This document shows positions 1-5,839 of a stretch of DNA of 17,019 nt, in pieces. How positions within the stretch are numbered: the stretch's first letter is position 1; each line of letters starts with the position of its first letter. The notes beneath the pieces are model-generated. The model saw nothing but the letters and a program-made list of their open reading frames with translations, was not told where the DNA came from and ran no database searches. A program made the position numbers and the translations under genes. Where the stretch lies: NCBI GenBank assembly GCA_934408705.1, contig CAKRVL010000057.1, positions 1-17,019 of the forward strand. Direction: 5' to 3'. Source of the DNA: an uncultured Blautia sp. (GTDB lineage: Bacteria; Bacillota; Clostridia; Lachnospirales; Lachnospiraceae).

Positions 1-4
1 ATGA

Positions 5-508
5 TTATACCCTATTGTCTTTTTTCTTCGTTTTTTCCCTGATTTTCCCAAACTTCCTGCCTCTTCTCATCTGCAAATATTCTCCAATACTATTTTTGCA
101 CTGATTTGCAGATTGCCTAACCAAAATTTTACAACGTTTATCCAAAAATAGCAACCGATTTATATATTTTTTTGAAATTTTTTTTACAAATCTGACAGGT
201 ATTTCCAGCGTTATATAGCATATTTTTTCAAATCCCGGTTTTATTGTCAGATATGTAAGAAACGCCCCGGACACCATACCCAAAAACAGAAAATTCCGCA
301 GGATTCCCTGGTTTATCCGGTAGATTCTGACAAAAGCCAGCAATGCCACTGCCAGCCAGTAAAAAAGGTCAAAAATGCCCTCTGCTGCCGGACTATGGGG
401 AATGATCCGCCGGATTACCAGGATCAGGCTATAACAAAGCAAAAGCGCTGCTCCTCCGGCAAAGGACTGCAAAAAAAGCCAGACTTCATTCCAGATATAC
501 GCACTCAT
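5..508 (-). CDS. yabQ: Spore cortex biosynthesis protein YabQ
   Basis: A 167-residue protein with about three or four hydrophobic segments in its first 110 residues, followed by a strongly basic cytoplasmic-looking tail (many Lys/Arg from about residue 107 to the end). This matches YabQ, a mother-cell membrane protein of the outer forespore membrane needed for cortex formation in Bacillus. The basic tail is longer than in many homologues. Its ATG lies 3 bp after the yabP stop codon and its own Shine-Dalgarno is weak (AGG only 2 nt from the start), which suggests translational coupling to yabP. The gene order rqcP-yabP-yabQ is the conserved one. In other genomes the next gene is divIC, which would lie just outside the window. 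The stop codon TAA is at 5-7, so the gene is complete. Confidence 0.9.
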   Translation of the reverse strand: MSAYIWNEVWLFLQSFAGGAALLLCYSLILVIRRIIPHSPAAEGIFDLFYWLAVALLAFVRIYRINQGILRNFLFLGMVSGAFLTYLTIKPGFEKICYITLEIPVRFVKKISKKYINRLLFLDKRCKILVRQSANQCKNSIGEYLQMRRGRKFGKIREKTKKKDNRV

Positions 509-511
509 CGC

Positions 512-790
512 CTAACGAAACAGCCTTTTTAATAATGGTTCTTCTCTTGGGGAATCCTTAGACAAATAGATAAGAGAATCCACATGTCCGGCAAGAGCAG
601 CTTCTCCTTTTTCCAGATCCAGTCCCTTCACCTGAAGACCGCTGCCACGGATCTGCAGTCTTCCATCGGCAGTCTGCAGAAGGATTTCTTTCTCATCAAA
701 AGAGACTACATCCTTTACTCCTGTGACAAATGCTTTCTTCCTGTTATCCAGCGTCAGCCTATGGGAAATGCCAGTGACTTTATCCTCCAA
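512..790 (-). CDS. yabP: Sporulation protein YabP
   Basis: A 92-residue soluble protein. The pattern LDNRKKAFVTGVKDVVSFDE near the N terminus, followed by alternating beta-strand-like stretches ending in LIYLS, is typical of the YabP/YqfC family. YabP works with YabQ in spore cortex assembly in the mother cell. The start codon is TTG at 788-790. It is supported by a GGGAG sequence about 8 nt upstream and by the match to family N termini, and no better ATG exists in frame. A SigE-like promoter lies at 824-850 between rqcP and this gene, which fits the known mother-cell control of yabP in Bacillus. The stop is TAG at 512-514, almost touching yabQ. Confidence 0.92.
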   Translation of the reverse strand: MEDKVTGISHRLTLDNRKKAFVTGVKDVVSFDEKEILLQTADGRLQIRGSGLQVKGLDLEKGEAALAGHVDSLIYLSKDSPREEPLLKRLFR

Positions 791-823
791 ATCCCTCTCT
801 CCCGAATATGTGGGTTCACAGAT

Positions 824-850
824 AATCTATGAAATTTTCTATCAAAATAT
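824..850 (-). promoter_or_regulatory. Candidate SigE-type promoter for yabPQ
   Basis: On the minus strand ATATT (846-850) is followed after 14 bp by CATAGATT (824-831). The established SigE pattern is an ATATT-like -35 and a CATACAnT-like -10, so the -10 differs at one position. It sits in the 66-bp gap between rqcP and yabP, about 35 bp before the yabP TTG. yabP is SigE-dependent in B. subtilis. Assignment here is by pattern only. Confidence 0.5.
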
Positions 851-856
851 AACAAA

Positions 857-1096
857 TCAGATGTATTTGTACAGACTTTCAACTTCCTCTTTCTTTACAG
901 TTTCCTTCACATCCAGCACTTCTACCTTCACATTACGGCTTCCAAACTGGATTTCAATAGTGTCCCCTGTCTTCACCTGAACAGACGCCTTGGCCGGCTT
1001 TTCGTTCACAAGTACCCTTCCTGCATCGCAGGCCTCATTGGCTACAGTTCTTCTCTTGATCAAACGGGATACCTTCAAAAATTTGTCTAATCTCAT
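857..1096 (-). CDS. rqcP: S4-domain RNA-binding protein RqcP (YabO/Hsp15 family)
   Basis: A 79-residue protein that is almost entirely one S4 RNA-binding domain. It opens with MRLDKFLKVSRLIKRR and continues with the characteristic ANEACDAGRVLVNEKPAKAS turn. Members of this family (RqcP, formerly YabO in Bacillus) bind the 50S subunit with RqcH and support C-terminal poly-alanine tailing of stalled nascent chains. The ATG at 1094-1096 is preceded by AGGAG at 6 nt. It lies between hup and yabP, the conserved position. A strong terminator-like hairpin (1119-1149) sits just upstream, so its expression probably depends on partial read-through from hup. Confidence 0.9.
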   Translation of the reverse strand: MRLDKFLKVSRLIKRRTVANEACDAGRVLVNEKPAKASVQVKTGDTIEIQFGSRNVKVEVLDVKETVKKEEVESLYKYI

Positions 1097-1118
1097 ATTC
1101 TTCTCCTGGATTTCTACT

Positions 1119-1149
1119 AAAAAAAGAGGGAACCCGAAAAAGTTCCCCC
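1119..1149 (-). terminator. Intrinsic terminator after hup
   Basis: Read on the minus strand, an 8-bp stem (GGGGGAAC with GTTCCCTC, one G-T pair) closes an 8-nt loop and is followed by seven T residues. It lies 18 bp after the hup stop codon. Only about 22 bp separate it from the rqcP ATG, with no room for a separate promoter between them, so it may be a partial terminator that sets the hup to rqcP ratio. Confidence 0.85.
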
Positions 1150-1167
1150 TGGCAAAAGCCTTCTCTA

Positions 1168-1443
1168 TTATGCATTTACCATATCTTTTAAAGCCTTACC
1201 AGCTTTAAATTTCGGAGCCTTGGAAGCTTCGATCTTCATGGTCTCACCAGTCTGAGGATTTCTTCCCTCTCTGGCAGCTCTCTCGCTGACTTCGAATGTA
1301 CCAAAGCCAACTAACTGAACCTTCTCACCTTTTTTCAGTTCTTCTGATACTACGTCGATGAATGATTTTAAAACAGCTTCAACGTCCTTCTTGGACAGAT
1401 TGGTTTCTTTCGCCATAGCTGCTACTAATTCAGTCTTGTTCAT
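1168..1443 (-). CDS. hup: HU family DNA-binding protein
   Basis: A 91-residue protein with the full HU fold signature: an N-terminal helical part (MNKTELVAAMAKETNLSKKD), the central VQLVGFGTFEVSERAAREGRN segment, and the DNA-arm motif GRNPQTGE with Lys/Arg-rich surroundings. HU is the abundant nucleoid protein that bends and compacts DNA without strong sequence specificity. The ATG is preceded by an ideal AGGAGG at about 6 nt, and a consensus SigA promoter lies at 1476-1504, consistent with high expression. A terminator follows directly. Length is the usual 90-92 residues. Its position upstream of rqcP-yabP-yabQ is the usual one in spore formers. Confidence 0.97.
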   Translation of the reverse strand: MNKTELVAAMAKETNLSKKDVEAVLKSFIDVVSEELKKGEKVQLVGFGTFEVSERAAREGRNPQTGETMKIEASKAPKFKAGKALKDMVNA

Positions 1444-1475
1444 GGTGTTTCCTCCTATAAAGATTCTTCTATCTA

Positions 1476-1504
1476 TATATATACCTTTTGCCCTGTATTG
1501 TCAA
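1476..1504 (-). promoter_or_regulatory. SigA-type promoter of hup
   Basis: On the minus strand TTGACA (1499-1504) is separated by exactly 17 bp from TATATA (1476-1481). The predicted transcript starts near 1470 and has a short leader containing AGGAGG before the hup ATG at 1443. The promoter begins about 10 bp after the stop codon of the cotS-like gene. Confidence 0.8.
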
Positions 1505-1514
1505 GGTTTTTGCA

Positions 1515-2498
1515 TCAGAAATGGGATTTTCCAAAACATTTTTCCGGGAAAGTTTCCCATATTTCTCTCTGTGCAATTACCCTTTTCAGCTTTTCTGTAT
1601 TCTTCGCGGATATCCAGGCTTTATTATGGGAAAAATAATAATTTGCCAGTTTCCAGTATTTTTCCGGGTAGGTAAAACGGATTTTCAGATTCTGCCATTC
1701 AGCAGAAGATATGGGCCGTATTTTGTCATACTGTTCCAGTATCCTGCCTGCCAGTGCAGTATCCCAGCTGTATTTTTCCAATATCTTTCTCATAAAGCAA
1801 TACAGATCCCCAATCTGCACATCAAAGCCAAAATGATTAAAATTCGTTACTGCCGCCTGCCCTTTTCCAAGAATCACATTGTGCTGGTTAAACTCACCGT
1901 GACACACAGCTCCCTCTTCCAGCACTTTTTCCCGCAATGCACTGTACTCAGACTTCTGAAGCATTTCCAGTGCCTTTTCCCCTTTTTCCAGAAACCACTG
2001 TACACTTCCCAGAAATTCTTTTTCAAAGGACACACTTGCCCCTTTCTGACGGATAAACTTGCGGATTTTACGGATTTCCTGGTTATGTCTTATATACTCC
2101 TCTGAAAGCGGGCGCGTTACATAGCCCTGTTCCACAGGCAGCTTCATGGACTTATGTATTTTTGCCAGTGTCTGCACACTTTTCAGAATGTCCTCTCTGG
2201 ATTTTGTATCACATTCTCTTCCCTCGAACCAGTGCTGCAGTGTATAAGGGATATTATCCTTGTCTCTGGTGATCAGAGAACCTGTCTGATTTTCCAGGAA
2301 CGTATCTACCTGGCAGCCTTCTTCTGACATTTTCTTTAACAATTCCTGCTGAACAAGCAGCTTCTTCTCTGAGCCGTGAAATTCCTTCAGAAGCAAAATT
2401 CCTTGTTCCGTGCGGCATATCAGAGCCCCTCGTGTCCGGGCTGAGGACTTGGCCTCTATTCCATACTGGTTCAGGGTGCTAAGACCATAATCATACAA
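1515..2498 (-). CDS. CotS-family spore coat protein, likely inactive kinase fold
   Basis: About 327 residues with the CotS/YutH architecture, an aminoglycoside-phosphotransferase-like kinase fold. The N-terminal RTRGALICRTEQG segment and the C-terminal block GDLYCFMRKILEKYSWD are family hallmarks. In B. subtilis, CotS is a coat component assembled by the mother cell. The usual catalytic HGD motif reads HGE here (residues about 200-202) with the downstream N kept (QHN), and the metal-binding Asp position reads TNFN (about 218-221). Phosphotransfer is therefore doubtful. I chose a TTG start at 2498 because GGGGGG lies 7 nt before it. A GTG start at 2516 would add six residues but has no ribosome site. 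Candidate SigA-like and SigE-like promoters lie upstream. Confidence 0.85.
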   Translation of the reverse strand: MYDYGLSTLNQYGIEAKSSARTRGALICRTEQGILLLKEFHGSEKKLLVQQELLKKMSEEGCQVDTFLENQTGSLITRDKDNIPYTLQHWFEGRECDTKSREDILKSVQTLAKIHKSMKLPVEQGYVTRPLSEEYIRHNQEIRKIRKFIRQKGASVSFEKEFLGSVQWFLEKGEKALEMLQKSEYSALREKVLEEGAVCHGEFNQHNVILGKGQAAVTNFNHFGFDVQIGDLYCFMRKILEKYSWDTALAGRILEQYDKIRPISSAEWQNLKIRFTYPEKYWKLANYYFSHNKAWISAKNTEKLKRVIAQREIWETFPEKCFGKSHF

Positions 2499-2544
2499 TA
2501 AAAATCCCCCCGTCACTCACATAAAAGCATCTTCAGATACCTTC

Positions 2545-2574
2545 TATCTTATGAGTGGGAGGGATATCTTATTC
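2545..2574 (-). promoter_or_regulatory. Candidate SigE/SigK-type promoter of the cotS-like gene
   Basis: On the minus strand GAATAAGA (2567-2574) is followed after 13 bp by CATAAGATA (2545-2553). The second box fits the CATAnnnTA form known for SigK and the CATAnnnT form of SigE. The first fits the SigE -35 only in its left half. The predicted start would leave a leader of about 40 nt before the TTG. Mother-cell control is what the CotS family predicts. Confidence 0.4.
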
Positions 2575-2599
2575 TAACTATAGTTTACTAAGGTTGCAA
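2571..2599 (-). promoter_or_regulatory. Candidate SigA-type promoter upstream of the cotS-like gene
   Basis: TTGCAA (2594-2599) lies 17 bp before TAGAAT (2571-2576) on the minus strand. The -10 overlaps the -35 region of the sporulation-type candidate. It lies in the 126-bp gap between the CCA-adding enzyme gene and the cotS-like gene. No clear terminator is seen in that gap. Confidence 0.4.
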
Positions 2600-2624
2600 C
2601 CCCTGTATATTGCCTTATCAGCCA

Positions 2625-3965
2625 TTATTTTCCTGCAAATGCTAGCTCCAGCAGTTTTTCCTTCTCATTCAGCTGTGGATTCTCCAAAACCGCATCAAGA
2701 AGCTCGTGGAGCACATTTCCCATTTCCTTTCCAGGCTTCATACCAGCTGCGATCAGGTCGCTTCCTGTAACTGCCAGTCCCTTCATGGAAACACACTCTC
2801 CTCTTTCCATGATTTCTTCGAAGGTCTTTCGCACTCCGGCCTGGCGGGCTGTTTTTTCTTCCATGCGATAATCGCTTTTCGCTTTGTTGTCTGCGTACTG
2901 AACCTCCATCCACATGGGAAAAAGATCTTCTCCAATCACATTCACTGCCTTACGCACATCAGCGGGAGCCGCAGTGGGGCGCAGATCATGCCATCTGATC
3001 AGACGACATGCCTTTGCAATAGTGTCATTATCGAACTTCAAACGGCGAAGGATATTCTTGGCCATTTTTTCACCTTCAAGGGCGTGTGTTTTGAAATGAT
3101 CTCTGCCATTTTCATCTGTTTTTCGCACTACAGGCTTGGCAATGTCATGAAGCAGCATAGTAAGCCGCAGCACCTTATCCTCACGCACGTATAAAAGACT
3201 ATTAAGGATGTGCTCTCCAACGTTATAGCAATGATGGGGAGTATTCTGCGGTGTCTCCATGCAATGATCAAATTCCGGCAAAAATTCCTTTGTAACTCCG
3301 GCTTCGTAGGCGATCCTCAGATAATCCGGATGGGGAGATACCAGAAGCTTCACAAGCTCTACCTGGATCCGTTCTGCACTTACATGCTTCAGATTGGGAG
3401 CTAACACTGAAAGTGCTGCTCTGGTCTTCTCCTCCAGGGAAAAGCCCAGCTGGGCAGAAAACCGTACTGCACGCATGATTCTGAGAGCATCCTCTGTGAA
3501 ACGCTCCAAAGGATTGCCAACACAGCGGATCACTTTATTTTCCAGGTCATTTTGTCCCTGAAAAAGATCCACCAGCCCCTTTTTCGGATTGTAAGCCATA
3601 GCATTGATAGTAAAATCCCTGCGCTTCAGATCCTCCTCAAGACTGGCTGTAAAGGTTACCTCCTTCGGGTGGCGTCCATCCTCATACTCACCGTCCACAC
3701 GGTAAGTAGTAACCTCGAACCCATCCTTATCCATCATTACGGTCACAGTGCCATGGGCAATCCCAGTGTCCACAGTCCTGCGGAACAATTCCTTCACCTG
3801 TTCCGGATTGGCTGAGGTAGTGATATCCCAGTCATTTGGAGTCCGCCCCAGAAGGACATCCCGGACGCAGCCGCCTACTGCATATGCTTCGTAGCCGGCC
3901 TCCTCCAAAGTATTTATAATACTTTCAACCTTTTGCGGGATTTCAAAATACATATTTTTTGTCAT
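2625..3965 (-). CDS. cca: CCA tRNA nucleotidyltransferase with HD domain
   Basis: A 446-residue class II CCA-adding enzyme, which adds or repairs the 3' CCA of tRNAs using CTP and ATP. The nucleotidyltransferase head shows GGCVRD (31-36) and the metal-binding DWD (45-47). RRDFTINAMAYN (115-126) and the ERFTEDALRIMRAVRF neck (154-169) are the conserved template region. An HD phosphohydrolase-type domain follows, with H252 and LLHDIAKP containing the HD pair at 273-274. Its ATG shares one base with the proS stop codon (TAATG), so the two are translationally coupled in one mRNA under T-box control. A second in-frame ATG four codons later is possible. The tail is complete, with stop TAA at 2625-2627. 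Confidence 0.93.
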   Translation of the reverse strand: MTKNMYFEIPQKVESIINTLEEAGYEAYAVGGCVRDVLLGRTPNDWDITTSANPEQVKELFRRTVDTGIAHGTVTVMMDKDGFEVTTYRVDGEYEDGRHPKEVTFTASLEEDLKRRDFTINAMAYNPKKGLVDLFQGQNDLENKVIRCVGNPLERFTEDALRIMRAVRFSAQLGFSLEEKTRAALSVLAPNLKHVSAERIQVELVKLLVSPHPDYLRIAYEAGVTKEFLPEFDHCMETPQNTPHHCYNVGEHILNSLLYVREDKVLRLTMLLHDIAKPVVRKTDENGRDHFKTHALEGEKMAKNILRRLKFDNDTIAKACRLIRWHDLRPTAAPADVRKAVNVIGEDLFPMWMEVQYADNKAKSDYRMEEKTARQAGVRKTFEEIMERGECVSMKGLAVTGSDLIAAGMKPGKEMGNVLHELLDAVLENPQLNEKEKLLELAFAGK

Positions 3966-5404
3966 TAATATGCGCGTCCCCAGTATACCATCTTCTTAGC
4001 TGGCTTTCCGCAGCATACACATACATCACTTAAATGCTCCTGCTCAAATGGCATACATCTGGAAGTTGCCTGAACATCTTCCTTGATCTTATCCTCGCAC
4101 TCGCGGTTACCACACCACATAGCCTTAACAAAGCCTGGCTTTGTGTTGATAGTCTCCTTGAATTCCTCATAATTTGTTGCCACGTAAGTATGAGCATCTC
4201 TGTGAGCTCTTGCGCGCTCCAGCATTTCCTTCTGCATAGTATCCAGGACTTCCTGAACCTTAGCTGCAAGCTCTTCGAACTTCACAACATATTTCTCTCT
4301 GGTATCTCTTCTGCAGATAACAGCCTGTCCATTTTCGATATCCTTCGGACCGCATTCGATTCTCACCGGAATACCACGCATTTCCTGCTCTGCAAATTTG
4401 AATCCAGGACTCTTGTCTGTTACGTCTGCTTTTACACGGATTCCGGCTGCTTTCAGAACCTGTGTCAGCTCATCAGCCTTTTCCAGAACTCCCTCTTTTC
4501 TCTGCTGGATCGGAATCACAACAGCCTGAACCGGAGCAATTCTTGGCGGAAGTACAAGTCCGCTGTTGTCACCATGAACCATGATCAGTGCACCGATCAT
4601 ACGGGTTGTCATTCCCCAGGATGTCTGATGTACATACTGAAGCTGATTGTTCTTATCTGTGTACTGGATGCCAAATGCTCTTGCAAAACCATCGCCAAAG
4701 TTATGGCTTGTTCCAGACTGAAGAGCCTTTCCGTCATGCATCAGAGACTCAATAGTATATGTTGCCTCAGCACCGGCAAATTTTTCTTTCTCGGTTTTCT
4801 GGCCTTTAATAACCGGAATTGCAAGCACTTCCTCACAGAAATCTGCATACAGATTCAACATCTGAATTGTACGCTCTTTTGCTTCCTCAGCTGTTGCATG
4901 AGCGGTGTGACCTTCCTGCCATAAAAACTCACGGGAACGAAGGAACGGACGGGTTGTCTTCTCCCAGCGGACTACAGAGCACCACTGGTTATATACCTTC
5001 GGCAGATCTCTGTGGGACTGGATCTCTTTCTGATAGAAATCACAGAACAGTGTCTCAGATGTAGGACGTACACAAAGACGCTCCTGAAGCTGATCAAGTC
5101 CACCATGTGTTACCCATGCAACCTCCGGTGCAAATCCCTCTACGTGATCCTTCTCTTTGTCAAGAAGGGATTCCGGAATAAACATTGGCATATATACATT
5201 CTCTACGCCAGTTTCTTTGAATCTGCGGTCAAGCTCTTTCTGGATATTCTCCCAGATAGCATATCCTGCAGGTTTAATTGCCATACAACCTTTTACGCTT
5301 GTATAGCCACAAAGCTCAGCTTTTTTTACAACATCGGTATACCACTGTGCAAAATCCACATCCATGGAAGTGATAGCTTCTACCATTTTCTTTTCTTTTG
5401 CCAT
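3965..5404 (-). CDS. proS: Proline--tRNA ligase, archaeal/eukaryotic-like type
   Basis: A 479-residue class II aminoacyl-tRNA synthetase that charges tRNA-Pro with proline in the cytoplasm. RPTSETLF (113-120) and [17 protein letters not shown] (151-167, motif 2) form the active site, and a [14 protein letters not shown] segment is motif 3. The C terminus carries a four-Cys zinc-type tail (CGNREC, then SRC and CVCCGK) ending in Tyr, typical of the short ProS type without the bacterial editing insertion. The ATG is preceded by AAGGAG at 8 nt. A T-box riboswitch with a canonical terminator lies directly upstream, giving induction when uncharged tRNA-Pro accumulates. The cca gene follows with a one-base overlap. 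Confidence 0.97.
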   Translation of the reverse strand: MAKEKKMVEAITSMDVDFAQWYTDVVKKAELCGYTSVKGCMAIKPAGYAIWENIQKELDRRFKETGVENVYMPMFIPESLLDKEKDHVEGFAPEVAWVTHGGLDQLQERLCVRPTSETLFCDFYQKEIQSHRDLPKVYNQWCSVVRWEKTTRPFLRSREFLWQEGHTAHATAEEAKERTIQMLNLYADFCEEVLAIPVIKGQKTEKEKFAGAEATYTIESLMHDGKALQSGTSHNFGDGFARAFGIQYTDKNNQLQYVHQTSWGMTTRMIGALIMVHGDNSGLVLPPRIAPVQAVVIPIQQRKEGVLEKADELTQVLKAAGIRVKADVTDKSPGFKFAEQEMRGIPVRIECGPKDIENGQAVICRRDTREKYVVKFEELAAKVQEVLDTMQKEMLERARAHRDAHTYVATNYEEFKETINTKPGFVKAMWCGNRECEDKIKEDVQATSRCMPFEQEHLSDVCVCCGKPAKKMVYWGRAY

Positions 5405-5471
5405 GATTTTTTCTCCTTTTCATTTTTATACATTTATGACAGGGACATTGCGGAGTAGCTTCCCATTACAT

Positions 5472-5513
5472 AAAAAAAGCCCTCCATCCCTGTAAAAAGG
5501 GACCGAAAGGCTT
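5472..5513 (-). terminator. T-box intrinsic terminator
   Basis: On the minus strand the arm AAGCCTTTCGGTCCCT pairs with AGGGATGGAGGGCTT through 15 pairs with a single bulged G and a short loop, followed by seven T residues. The upstream arm starts right after the T-box core, as expected for the alternative terminator/antiterminator switch. Confidence 0.9.
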
Positions 5514-5751
5514 CGGCGGTACCACCCTGATTAGCACCGGATTAACAGAAATATCTTTCCAGATCATATTCCACTGCTCACTCAACATCCCGATAACGCA
5601 GGACACACGCCGCACTTCAATTGTACGGAGCTCCGAGGCCGGTTCCATGACTTGCGCACAAAATCCTCACACCAGTGCCTTTCAGCTTGGATTTCTCTCT
5701 GAGATTGCTCCTCATGTACTATTCTCTTCATCGCTGTTACATTATTAATTC
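5472..5751 (-). promoter_or_regulatory. T-box riboswitch (tRNA-Pro sensing) leader of proS-cca
   Basis: The minus-strand leader contains the exact T-box core AGGGTGGTACCGCC (5515-5528). At its 5' end it has a stem I start with GCGATGAAGAG and AGTA (the GA/loop-E region), the apical AGAGAG and GCTGAAAG elements inside an AAATCC/GGATTT stem, and GGAACCGG on the 3' side of the specifier loop. A CCG (5640-5642) directly after GAA is the likely proline specifier, because the flanking CATGA/TCATG stem places it in the loop. Binding of uncharged tRNA would stabilise the antiterminator and allow transcription of proS-cca. The specifier register is inferred. The T-box call itself is certain. Confidence 0.93.
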
Positions 5752-5757
5752 TTGTTT

Positions 5758-5786
5758 ATTCTATGCGATATTTTTCCACATGTCAA
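5758..5786 (-). promoter_or_regulatory. SigA-type promoter of the T-box/proS/cca operon
   Basis: On the minus strand TTGACA (5781-5786) is separated by exactly 17 bp from TAGAAT (5758-5763). The expected start near 5751 is just before the T-box stem I. It follows directly after the terminator of the upstream operon. Confidence 0.8.
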
Positions 5787-5797
5787 GTGCCCAAATG

Positions 5798-5830
5798 TAA
5801 AAAAGAACCGGATAAATGGTGTTTATCCGG
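5798..5830 (-). terminator. Intrinsic terminator after the LTA-synthase-family gene
   Basis: A perfect 9-bp stem (CCGGATAAA with TTTATCCGG) around a 5-nt loop, followed by a T-rich tract on the minus strand (TTCTTTTTT). It lies 9 bp after the stop codon at 5840 and ends the four-gene operon that starts at 10003. Confidence 0.88.
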
Positions 5831-5839
5831 CCTTTTCTC

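Noticed and set aside
1488..2105. A 205-codon open frame on the plus strand
   Set aside because: Antisense to the cotS-like gene and the hup promoter, Phe/Pro/Cys-rich, with no domain and no plausible ribosome site.
4034..4924. A 296-codon open frame on the plus strand
   Set aside because: It lies wholly antisense to proS, which has full family motifs. Its translation is Cys/Leu/Ser-rich with no recognisable domain, as expected for a mirror frame.
5466..5648. A 60-codon open frame on the minus strand before proS
   Set aside because: It is contained in the T-box riboswitch and its terminator, whose conserved RNA sequence explains it. It has no family resemblance.
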